A stretch of 64,000 bases of DNA from Drosophila miranda (taxonomy: Eukaryota; Arthropoda; Insecta; Diptera; Drosophilidae). Made by a program: the position numbers and the translations under genes. Every line of letters starts with the position of its first letter. Position 1 is the first letter of the stretch. Positions 37,801 to 48,900 of the stretch are shown here, in pieces. The notes under the pieces were generated by a model, which was not told the DNA's origin, ran no database searches, and saw only the letters and a list, made by a program, of their open reading frames with translations. The stretch covers positions 3,472,001-3,536,000 of the forward strand of contig NC_046675.1 in NCBI RefSeq assembly GCF_003369915.1. The letters run 5' to 3'.

Positions 37801-40800
37801 ATTTACGTGCAAATTTGCTTACGTTTACTCTCCGGTGGAGGGTGATAGCGCACAGGTGTGTGCACGGCCCGTTGCCAGAATGATTCGGAGATTCGGAGAA
37901 TGTCGAGAGGCCCCAGCCAGGCTCCGGTGCGCGGACACAACCGACAGGAGCAAAGGACAACGCACGACTGCGGGCCACAGCCGAGCACCGACTCCCGACC
38001 ATGATGCCACCGATGGTTGTTGTGTGATACGTTGCCGACAACGGCAGCTGCTCGGCATCAACATCGGCATGGCCATCGGCATGGGCATCGGCATGGGCAT
38101 CGGCATTACTTGAAAGTAAGCAGAAATAGAAATATGGAAAAGAAGTAACCAAAATAGCAGCCGGGAAGGGGATGGAGTGGCTTCCACTCCGGCTCCGAGT
38201 GCGACTCCGATTCTGTTGCCGGCGACAGCAACAAATAAATCGCTAGCAGATTATTCGTGCTGGCACCCACTAGCTCCTACCACGTACATCCCACAACCAT
38301 ACCATTCCATGGCACAGCCATCTTCATCCTTCATTCATTTCTTTTAGTAAAGTTTTTTGACACTCGCGCCTGTGTGTATGCTACGAAAAATTGACAGCAG
38401 CAACGGAGGAGGACAGGACATTTTTTTTTTTGATTTGCTGCTCCTGCTGCTGTTTAAGGCACCCGCTGGTTGCTGCCTTTGGGGTAAGTAATTTTCGCTG
38501 TTTCTATTTAATTTATGACTCGTGTTTCTGTTGTGTTTCATTATTTGCCTTTTATTAATTTGTTTATTTGTGTATCTGTGCGACGACCTACTGCTCACTT
38601 GCCACCACCCCATAATCATGCCTATTCCCATCCTTCCTTTTTAAATGTTCTTCCCTCCGTTCTGTTCCTTTTTTTTATGTACTTTTAATACACTCACATA
38701 ACCTGGAGGAGGCTTAGGTTCAGATAGACAGGTCCGTGCATGTGTGCGTCTGTCTGTCGCCTTGGCTTACTGTTGCTTCTGTTGGGTGTTTAGGGGTTCC
38801 TTTTGGAGGGGGCAAAAGTTTTCTTGGACGCTTTTATCTGTGGCGTAGGCGACGCCGTCGACATTCATGAGGTTGCCGGGGCCTCTGCCACTGTTGCATG
38901 CCTCGCAAGCAGCGTCGTAAACATCTTGGTTGTGGACTCGGTTGCCACAGCTCCGCTTTCCTCTTTTCCATTCTTGCTTACTTGTTTTATTACATACTCT
39001 TCATGCTTGGGGGCATTACGATTCGTCGGGGATGAGACGGTGTGTGCATAATGGATCAATTGGTGCCCTTACGGCGGGGATCAAGTTGAACCATCAAGTT
39101 AAGTCCTGCCATAACGAACAATACCTCAGAACTTTCACTGAGAGTAACTTTTGTATTTTCAAGCCTCCACTCCAACAAGAACTCTTCTCTTCTGAAGAGT
39201 ATTCAACATTCGTTTAGCCACAACCCTTATGCGTTTCAAAGATTTTACTTTTAATGAACTTTAGTTTATATCCCCGGAGGCGACGCCAGCTCTAGTCCAG
39301 ACTCCTGACAAGCAGTTCCGCAGTGCACTTTGGCGTTTTAGTGGGCCATTCAATGACTACCAGGGATTTATGTGGTTACCAACGCTTGTTGCTCACTTGA
39401 GGCATAACGATCATACGCCTTGTTGGACAAGTCGCATAAAGATGATGGCATATGTATTTTTTCGGTTTAGTTGCGAGCCACTTAATAGACCACAAAATGC
39501 AGCCAAAGCCTCATAAAGCAGCACAGTACACACACACACACAAATATGAATGGCAACCACCGGCAAATGGCCACAAATGACACGTTTGGTGTTAAATGGA
39601 GGTCGTCCAGCCCGCATACGAATCGTCAGGCCTGGTACGAGATGGCGATGGTGTATGAGTGTTTGTGTTGTGTGGGCCACAGTTAGAGCTAAATTGTTTG
39701 TACAACATGCATGTAGAACAAGCATAAATCCAAACCACAGCCACATCCACAGCCACAGAACCGGGAAGCAGGCAGGAGAAGGCCCAAGGAGGCATAGGCA
39801 CAGGCAACAGCCAGCAGCCAGGCGATACAAGCAGAGGGCCCAGCCGGCTTGGCAATTAAGGCCTCTGAGCCCTGAGCACTGAGTCCTGAGCTTGAGCTTT
39901 TACACACATACACATATGTACTCTACAGGTAAGCCCCATTGTGAGGAACGTCCAACAGTGGGCTATTGTTGCTTGTACATTGTATATTGTATTCGTTTCG
40001 ATGTGCTCTTAGGCTGTGGAAAGTGTTTTCGGACCTCAGAGCTAGAAAATCATAGAAATTTGAATAGAAGCAGATTCCTTTAGGCACATTATTAGCTCTG
40101 TGTGTATCTTTATTGTTAAATTCTCTTTGGCAGCGTTGAAATCTCGGCATAAAGTTTAGCTTACACTTTTTTATGGTCTGTTACAGAAAATAGACTAGAA
40201 CTCAGGTTTGAAGTTGTTTCTTATTTGTATTTTATTGATGCTCATGATGCTCCTACGTCCTGAACTGTTCATCCACATTAGGTATGCGTTCGCAGGTCCT
40301 TTGGGACATCGAGACGCCTCCATTCTTCACCAAAATGTCAAAAATCAACTATTAAAAAAGTGAATAATTTTGCAAAAATATGTATTTCTTCTTAGCTTTC
40401 AGTTTTTGTTAGACGTGCATTCCCGAATGTGTTGAAGCCTTCGGATAACCGAAGACATAGCCTACTGTTAAAGCAAAAAGTTATCTATGTGGCACAGAAC
40501 CATTTTTTCACTTAGATCCATTAAGTCAATAAGTGGTTTTAGGGAATATTTCAACCGAAATTATTTTGCTTGCTATGTGTTTTAGGAAGAAAATGATTTT
40601 TATCTGATGTCTGGTATCTGTCTATCTGATTCCATTATTTATTTATTTTGAATTTCTTCAGACACAACCTTTCTCGATGTTTGACCAACCAATGCAGAGC
40701 ACTGCAGCAATCCGCCACCATAGCCAACGTTCACTGTACTGTATGCTATCGCAAGAGTGTAAATTTACGAAGTAACCGAAAGCTGTATCAGCGTTGGCTT

Positions 40801-41718
40801 TCGTTATGGACTGCCGCTGCTGCTGCTGTTAATGAGCTGTAACCAAAGACAACAGAGGCGACCACAAGCCGAGCCAACAATACATTTACAGCAAATTGAA
40901 TTCAACAATAACTACACGGTAGTGCCACGGCAGGCACGACATACACAGGAGAGGGCCCGCCGGCCGTCAATAACACGAACACACACACACACACGGTAGG
41001 GGATTTCTCCTGGGAGCAGAGCAGAATGGAGCAGGACGTGGCCATGTGTCGTGAGCTGTCGTCATTGTGACTTTTATTGCAGGAGGCAGTGGCACTGCTA
41101 CTGCAATTATCAGCTGTGCCAGCACACACGAAGACTTGCCACATGCCACGAAGACAGTTCGTCCCCGGCTCAGAGCCAGAGCCGGCCCACCAGGACCGCC
41201 ATCAGCTTTAATTGCACAGCGGAGCAAAAAAAAACACAGCAAGGGGCAAAAACCAGCAGGACAAAAGCCAATTAGGAGCACGAGAAAAGCGAAAGTTAAA
41301 GCTTTCTTTGTGCACTTGTTGCAAAATATGAACTCGAAATAATTTGGAGACTCCAGGATCAACAGGTATAACAGAACCTTTTGAAGGTTCAGTCTTTTGC
41401 CTGAAGTATTTTCTAATATTTTACATAATTAGGCAAGCTGGGACAACTTTCCTCACGTGTATTCCATGGATCTCACATTTCTCGGCGGCAAATTTCAAAT
41501 TGGGAATATTTGCTATAACCGTCGTATGAAAAGGAAACATCATATTTACGTACTTGCTACATTTGACACTTCGCAGTTGCGCCACATTCAAGTCGCGACC
41601 ATTTTTGGTACTAGCTGTAAAATTAATCGACTATTCAAAAAAGTCTTATCGATGGTTCGTTTTAGGCATCGATACTTTGTATTCGATTATTATTAACAGC
41701 ATCGATAACGATTGTGCT
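28870..41718. other. Gene-free region between Octbeta1R and the repeat island, distal part
   Basis: About 12.8 kb with many (CA)n, purine tracts and AT-rich blocks. No set of open frames has fly coding features with usable splice sites. The longest ATG-started candidate is a 126-codon frame at 34983-35363, unsupported by any recognisable domain. Probably regulatory DNA of a neuronal gene. Confidence 0.5.
38060..38104 (+). repeat. Short (GGCATGGGCATC)n-type repeat
   Basis: A run of GGCATC/GGCATG hexamers, about eight units. A simple repeat with no evident function. Confidence 0.85.
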
Positions 41719-41860
41719 ACGTTTTCTTACGTGCTATGTTGCTGGCAACATTCAATTTGTATGGGCCAGACTCATGTGCCGTGAAATCGAGCAGCACTGT
41801 TTCACAACATTGCGCGGACTGAGCAACATTTTGCATACCCTGGGAAATGGATATTATATA
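41719..41860 (+). repeat. Dispersed repeat, part A, locus 2
   Basis: Closely matches 3949-4083, including ATGTTGCTGGCAACAT, GGGCCAGACTCATGTGCC and GAGCAACATTTTGCATACCC. It ends at ATATTATA and is followed by CAGTATATTGTTAGTG. A similar CAGTATACTG...TTAGTG stands just before part B at 43973-43990. Confidence 0.8.
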
Positions 41861-41903
41861 CAGTATATTGTTAGTGGTTTTAACAAAAGTCTCGAATACT
41901 ATT

Positions 41904-42290
41904 TATACCCGATATTCAAAATGTGTAGGGGTACATGAGATTTGGAATCGTTTCTGACCCCACAAAGTATATATATTCTGGATCAGCATCAATAGCCGAG
42001 TCGATTGAGCCCTGTCTGTCTGTCCTTCTGTCCGCCCTAGTGCGCATGGACTATACGACATTTTATATCCAGAATTCTGTGATATGTCATTGTTACAAGT
42101 ACCCGCCCACTTCCGCCCCAAAAAAGAACGAAAATCTGTGGCATCCACAATATTGAAGATTCGAGAAACATACAAACGTACAATCATAAAAAATTACCAT
42201 ATCTACCAGATTGCCGACCTGGATCTGATTGCATCATTATTATTTTATTATTTTCGTACAGTATTTTTATGTATGGGTTTTAGAATTGCT
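41904..42290 (+). mobile_element. DINE-1/INE-1-like (DNAREP1, Helitron-derived) element copy
   Basis: It begins TATACCCG and contains AAGTATATATATTCTGGATCAG, CATCAATAGCCGAGTCGAT and TCTGTCTGTCCTTCTGTCC in the order of the well-known INE-1 consensus, followed by CCCGCCCACTTCCGCCCC-type sequence. It is noncoding, diverged and non-autonomous. The right boundary is approximate. Confidence 0.75.
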
Positions 42291-42385
42291 GGCAATTGTG
42301 GACTCTATCATTTTCGGCTTTTGGGCTCGCATACCGTTTACTTTATTCATTTTAGAAATTACACTTTTTAAAGACGCTTGCTTAA

Positions 42386-42752
42386 AAGAAGCACTGTTCT
42401 TTTATATACATATGTGTCAGATACTATAATATATAGAATAGAAGGGTCGCGAGGTTCCATACTGTCGAAAGGCATATCTCAGACAAATAGGGCCAGATCG
42501 GTGAAGGACCAACTGTCATAGGATCGCGAGGATCCAGACTGCCGAAAAGCATCAACATCTCGGATCGGCCGCTGATAAGCCGAGATATATATTGTTTAGA
42601 AACAACCAGTATTTTAAAGATATGCAAATCCAAATCTTCTCTCATTTGAATGGGGCGATGCCTCTATAATCTACGCGTTAAAGCCGCACTGTAATTGAGA
42701 TGGTAGATGGGTTTAAAGAAGCACACAGACTATGCATAATATATAGAATAAC
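42386..42752 (+). repeat. Imperfect direct repeat in the repeat island
   Basis: AAAGAAGCAC and TAATATATAGAATA occur in the same order at about 42386-42442 and 42714-42752. Inside, GGTCGCGAGGTTCCATACTG and GGATCGCGAGGATCCAGACTG form a second imperfect direct repeat. Probably remnants of a transposable element; family unidentified. Confidence 0.5.
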
Positions 42753-43207
42753 ACGGTGTGACTTATCTGGAAGCCGCCAAGCCAGTTTCAGCCAGTTGAC
42801 AATGCTTCTGCTGATCTCATCCTGCCGTCAAAAGGTGATCTAGGCGTTTACAGTTCTTCTGTTAAAAGAAGGGCATACAAATGTAAACAGCACTTCAATT
42901 AAATGCACTAACTTGGCGGTAACCCACTTGGTTGGGATGCTCTTGTGCTCCCGTTGCTGCTGTACCCAGCTAGGCCATGTTCCCTTTTCCGTCATCTTAA
43001 GTCGCATGAAAATATGATGCCTGGCATGTGGGTTCGTGGGTGTCCGATGCTTTTTTACATACATTAATACAAAGAAAGACTTCTACCACGAAAAAAAAAC
43101 ACATTAATTAATTGGATACAGATGTATTTTCAACACCTTAAGTTGACTGCTAGATATACATTTTCGAATGTAAATGGATTCTGCTGGTGACGAGTATCGA
43201 ACTCGGC

Positions 43208-43777
43208 TTACAGATCACTATCGGATAGTATGGCGTCCTCAATCTGACGGATCTGAGCCCAAGTTTTTTCAGATTCCTTGATTACGTTGGCGCTTGCCAA
43301 ACAGTAGGGACACTGGCGAAGGTCCATTAGGTAAGCTTCCTGTGGGCACATGGGGTGTTAGAACATAATCAACCAAAGGAAAATATAGGCAAGAACTTAC
43401 AGCTGGATGCTTCTCGCATATTGTGGCAACGCGTCCATGCAAGTACTGGTGGCAGCGACCACACTCGAGGGCCTTCTCTGGACGCTTGCATATGCATGTC
43501 TTAATAATAATGTCATCCGATTGCAGATCGGATCCGATATCCTCCTCTTTTTTCTCCGCATTGTTGTTGGCGTCCACGTACAAGCATTTCTTGTCGACCT
43601 GTTTCTTTTGGTAATTAGGTTTAAGGACTGTTACGCTGCGCGGCGATGTTCCGTTAAGATTCCCGTAGATTGAGTTCAGACGTGCGAAAATTGAATTCTG
43701 ATCAGTCCCCTCTGATTCCGAAATGGTAAGAATTATTAGCCGCACTTATCCCACTTCTCACACACATATTTACCCAT
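43208..43777 (-). CDS. Small Cys-rich protein with PHD/RING-like zinc-binding pattern
   Basis: Proposed exons on the minus strand are 43777-43774 (ATGG only), 43711-43401 and 43339-43208, giving 148 residues. The first junction (ATGG, then GTAAAT to CAG) is inferred because the frame upstream of 43711 has no ATG; the start fits the fly context CAAAATG. Residues about 70-120 carry CIC, CGRC, a following His, then C and CPYC, a C-x-C-x8-C-x2-C-x4-H-x6-C-x14-C-x2-C arrangement like a variant PHD or RING finger. The tail is acidic (EDAILSDSDL). I believe it resembles uncharacterised D. melanogaster CG13380, from memory. It lies inside a repeat island. Function unknown; chromatin or ubiquitin roles would be guesses. 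Confidence 0.7.
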
Positions 43778-43990
43778 TTTGCTTCTGATTTGCACGTTTT
43801 TGTTATGTTCAGTAATTAGATCCACAGCGACACCAACTAATGATTAATTGAATGATTTGTCGCAATTATAAGCTCCGTGTATCCACAATAAAGAAAAATC
43901 GCGGCTAGCACGAAAAAATTTGTCAAGTAACGGTGATTACCAGTGTTGTAAAGCGCATCAATATTATACCCAGTATACTGTATGGTTAGT

Positions 43991-44240
43991 GATATTATAG
44001 AACTGAGAGAATGTTTGTCACCAATAAAGGCTAAAACTAGTCAGTCTCTGTTATAAAGGTATTTCAACAATATTTTTAAGGTTTTGGTCTTCTTACAGAA
44101 ACTAAAAATGGGTATCGGGATCGAGATATATTTACAAGACCCTAATCATATGCATTAATATGTGATCATTTCTATATTAATTACTTTTGAAAGCAGTTTG
44201 GAAAACAGTAACTTTATATAATATTAACGAAATAGGGTAT
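43991..44240 (+). repeat. Dispersed repeat, part B, locus 2
   Basis: Closely matches 4084-4340 in order and orientation, sharing AATGTTTGTCA, AATAAAGGCYAAAACTAGTC and AACGAAATAGGGTATA. It lacks part A directly upstream. Confidence 0.8.
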
Positions 44241-44280
44241 ATAAATGTACATACTCTGGTTGACAAGAAAAGAGTCAACA

Positions 44281-44445
44281 CTGCGACTGTTTTTTTGTTG
44301 CATTTTTTTGCTTAAACCTTGTTTAAGACACAATCCAATAACAAGGAGTCCCTAAAATATGCATATCTTGGAGAAAATTGATCTATCAATCGGATAAAAT
44401 GATGTGTGCAGGTATTGAAGTCCTAGCTAGCAGGTTATATCAAAT
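44281..44445 (+). repeat. Dispersed repeat, part C unit, locus 2
   Basis: One diverged unit related to the tandem units at 4405-4810: GTTTTTTTGTTG at the start, an ATCCAATAA block, AAAATTGAT-CTATCAAT, then GTGTGCAGGTATTGAAG. It directly follows part B, as at locus 1. Confidence 0.6.
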
Positions 44446-44724
44446 CGAACATCAAACTCGACGAATTTGACTTTCGATCATGGACGGAGAACAATTAACC
44501 CATTGTTGACCCGTGGCTACTAGAATACTCTCCACGAAAATATGAATCTTGAAGAATTTTAGCGCAGTTCAAGTGAAAGATATTGTGGGGTACTTTGTAA
44601 GTTAAATGGAAGGATAGGATAGATCTACAAGAAAAATTTAAAACCAGTACTATTTGTCGCCGTTTCCCTCAAGGTGTTCACCCAATTAAATAAAGAGGGC
44701 TTGGGTGGGCTAAGTTCGATTTCT

Positions 44725-44732
44725 TATCGATA
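44725..44732 (+). promoter_or_regulatory. DRE octamer, probable WASp promoter
   Basis: A perfect TATCGATA. The following 44750-45010 is A-rich and rich in AAAGTGCATA-type sequence typical of fly 5' UTRs. WASp coding begins at 45950, so a 5' UTR exon with an intron ending near TATCCAG (45879) is likely. The exact start site cannot be read. Confidence 0.45.
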
Positions 44733-45736
44733 TATAGTGCCAAATAAACAAACTTGTGAGAAAAACAAACTCGGAAAACTTGGGGGCATAAAAATGCACA
44801 AGTGAAACGTCTGGCGACAATATACAATGCAGCAGACGACGTGAAACAAGCTATAAAATCACCCTCAAGGCGATCCAAGTGGCAGCACCGAACCGCAGCG
44901 AGTGCAAACGAGAGTGTGTGTGGTGCGTAGTCCAAAAATGAAAATCCCAAAAAGTGCATAAAAATAAGCGCAAAAAATCAATGAATTGTTAAAGTGCATA
45001 TGCGAAACATCATAAACAAGTCGGTGGGGGAACAGACGATGACTAGCGTGGCGTGGTGGGGCGAGGCGGGGCGCGACGGCAGGGCTGAAAGACCTTGAGC
45101 GAGCGCCAGCGCTGCTTCAGCTATTTAAATTTCGACCCCACCTGGAGAGCGGACAGGTGTTGGTGTCTCTAGTAATACTCTTGTCACGAGAGGCAGAGTC
45201 TGTGGCTTCTTTTCCCATGAAACCCTTCTGTTGGCCTGCTAAACAGTTCACGCACTTTGCGATACACACTCATTGCAGGTCATAGGAATTTCAGATACAT
45301 GCGCAAACCTAATCAGTGGTTTTGCCAAAGATAAGAGCACATTAACCAAACGGTAGGCAGCTGCTTGCTGTGTGTTTGTGACTCTGCGGCTGACTCGCAG
45401 ACCTGTGACTCAACCTCTCGAGCAGCAGCGATTGCCGTAGCCGTAGCCGCAGTCAGTCAGCTCTTGCTCCGTGTGTCTTCGGTCGGTTCGGTCTTCTTGC
45501 CATTTTCCACTATTCATATTTCATTTGAATGGGGCGACAAATCCAGTGGCTGGTCTTTTCGCAATAACTGTGCATTCGTATTGTTATCGACGTCTCTGGG
45601 CCTCCACAGTTTTTTTGGGCTTCGACCTCATCAGCAGAGCAGCGCCCTCGCCGTCGCCCTCTCCCTCTGTCTCTGTGTGCGTGATTTGATGATTAAATTA
45701 AAATTATATCTCGTTTTGTTTCGTTTCGTGTTGTTT

Positions 45737-45758
45737 TGTGTGTGTGTGTGTGTGTGTG
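45737..45758 (+). repeat. (TG)11 microsatellite
   Basis: Alternating TG in the probable 5' UTR intron of WASp. Confidence 0.95.
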
Positions 45759-45949
45759 CTGTGTATTGTATGCCCTTTATTCATCCGTTGACAAGTAGCC
45801 ACTTGCCGTTATTTGCGTATTGTTTTCGCCCACCAATGAATGAAATGTAAATGAAATATGTGTGTCCCATCCTATCCAGCTAAACCAGGTCATCCTTGGC
45901 CATCCAGCAGCCAGCAGCAGCGCAGGCCAGCGGGGCAGCTGTCGCATCA

Positions 45950-48900
45950 ATGAGCAGCATCATGAGGACGTCGCAGGACGGCCAGCAGGCAGCAGCGCTG
46001 TCTCGACCCAAGCTCAATGCCAGCAGCACGATGCTCAATCCGGAGGAGAACGAGGCCGTCTTCAAGATGCTCGGGAGAAAGTGTCAGGTGAGTGAGTGGC
46101 TTTGGCTTTTGATGAATAATGCGTACATATACGGATATACGTACATATGTATGAATGTGATTAATAATTAAGCAATGACAGAGTACCAGTACTCCACGCC
46201 TCCTCTCTCTGACTCTCTTTCTCCCTCTCTGTGTGGCTTAGCCATTGAGCTTGATGAAGCACTTCCTGCGGCTCAAGTGTCGCCCGATATATGCCCATTC
46301 CACGAGGGTCATGTGCCACAATCCGAATGCTTCTCAGAACCCACCTTTGTAACCCTATATCGGGGCACAGCTGTTACCTGCCGATCCTATGGCTGTTAAC
46401 CCATTTTCACCTTTCAAACAAACAAAAAAAGGCAGACATTCAATGAACTCATCATTTCCCCATATCTGAGTGTTGAGGTTCCATTTTATGAGCTATTGTT
46501 GCTCTTATATATATTTACTTATCATCGACTGGGTCTTTTATCAGCTCTGATAACTATATTTCTCTATAAAAGCATTGATATTGACTTGCACCCATTTTTA
46601 GTGTGCTTAGAGATCAAACTGTTGACTAAGAGACGTGCCCAAAATGCATCTCTGTTTTGGAAACAGTTTCCCAATAATGTTGTTGAACAGTTTTACAAAG
46701 TTTTAATTGATGTTTAAACTCCATTTACTTGGACATTAATCAATAGAAAAACCCCTTAATAGCAATGCCAATTCAAAGACCAGTCGCAGATGTTTTCTTG
46801 GTTTTTTTTTATGTTCATTGGCCAATTTTCTGGGGCCAAGTGAAAGAGAAACCGAAAAGTCGCAAAACATTGCTCATGCTCTCATGGCTGCCCGGGCGAT
46901 AAGTCGTTCGTTAGGTGCCCATACCCATACCCATACCCATATCTTATCAATCCATCCGCCGAAGCACTGGCCAATGCCAAGTCCCGATAAGAACTCCCCT
47001 TTCAAAGTAGAAAAAAAGAAGTGGAAATATTTTAACCATTTAACGTGCACTGTTATGCGGATAATTATGGTGTGGTGTGTGCACAACACGAAAAACATTG
47101 CTCATTTTCGCATTGTAATTCCACGCTTTGCTAATTTCCAATTTCGAACCAACTTTCCATTGACAAAACATTGGGAAAATTGCATTTGAACTTGGCCAAA
47201 AGTAGTCCCCCTCTTTTATATGCGGTTTATATATTGGGTTGATGACATAGTCGTTGTTGCTTGTGGCTCCATTCATTGATCGTTTGATAACACGAAAAGC
47301 TCCAGCTTAACCGCTGGCGCGGGGGACGAGAGTGGGGGGGGGGGGGGGAGACAGGCTGCTGCTATTGTTGTTATGGCTTGTCGTTTGTCGCAACATTTTG
47401 CTCGCGTTTTATTTGTTATACCTGCACTTCATTCATTTATCACACATTTTGCACATTTCCCGAAAGCCGGACTTTCTAATTGATGTACGTTTTGAACTCT
47501 GCTTTAGTTGTAGCCATTAAAGATAGTTCGAGGGGTCAACCGCTACTAAGTTCGAGGGATTTTGTATATTTTCATAGACGAGCTTCTCGTTTGGGTATAT
47601 CTTTATAGAGCCCTAAAAATAGCCCGAAAATACTCTTTATATATATTTATTAAAAGTTAAAAATAAATTTTTGCATTAATAAATAACCACACAAACAACA
47701 CACATAGTATACAAATGTACAATCGATGATCGAAGCTGTAAACACCCTAGAATGCCAGTCACTTATCTTTCCGATTTTGTCTAAATTCTCTGAATAATAA
47801 ATGTAGTTTTTTCCCCCTAGAGTAAAATTCTGTTAAATTTTGTTAGATTAAATATGTGGAAATTTTGGAAAGCTCAAGGCGTTTGCCAGTCCAAACGTTT
47901 GCTTACTGATCGTTACAAAGAAAGACGTGTACGTATACAATACCGGCGTGGGCACCCTCTTCACTCCTGGGGATCTTTAGCCTCTCTCTCTCTCTATACT
48001 TTTTGCCACTTCCGAGAACCAAAGTCTGTACGATGTTTCTGCCAAAAAGAATAGAATAATTTCATAGATACAATCGAGAGATCAAGAATATACTGTATGG
48101 AATCGAAAATCTGCGCTGACAAACTGTGGCTCAAAATATTCATAGCCCTAGGAAGGGGTATTACACCGATTTGTTTGGTGCCTTTGGAACCTATTACGAG
48201 TCCACGTCTAACACGTCCCCTACAGTGCGTACTATGTATTTATCGCTTTGGTCCCATATGGGTTAATGCTCGCCATTGCCCCGTTTTAAAGTACCCTACC
48301 CCTTTACCGTCGTACCGCTTTAGCCCCCCTCCTGTCGGCCAGAGTTCAGTGGCAGTGGCCAGCTTTTTTTTGCCGTTTGCTTGCCATCGATTTTTATGCT
48401 TTTAAAAAGAAACAGCCAGCTTTTACATAGAAGGCAAGACATCATTTTTTTTTTTTTACAAGCGCTGCTTTGTCCAAACACAAACACAAATCCACAGATA
48501 CAGATACAGATACAAAACAGAGGCAGAGGCCGCTAAGCCATCAATAAAAATTCAAATGTGTTTACACTTTTGCACTTGTGGACACAGATACTTATGCAAA
48601 GAGATGGGTGTGCGTGTGTGTGGGTTGGAGAGCATTCATATTCACATTCACATTTCACATAATCCCCATCTCGGCGTTTTATTTGCTGCAAAGGTCACAC
48701 CCATCAACAGCCAGCCCCATCTCCGGCATCCATCCATCTCTGGGTATTGCTCATTAATTGATAATATTACATTGGACTGTACATAATGTGCAGTGCAGGC
48801 AGCACGTAACACTTTTGGAGCACTGCCCAGAGCGGCGACAAAAGTGGAATCAATTAGCAGAAAGTGCCCTCAAAGGCAGGGACAGTACAGGGGGCCATGG

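Noticed and set aside
45896..45949. N-terminal extension of WASp from an upstream in-frame TTG
   Set aside because: TTG is not a normal start in fly nuclear genes; the first ATG at 45950 gives a protein of the expected size.
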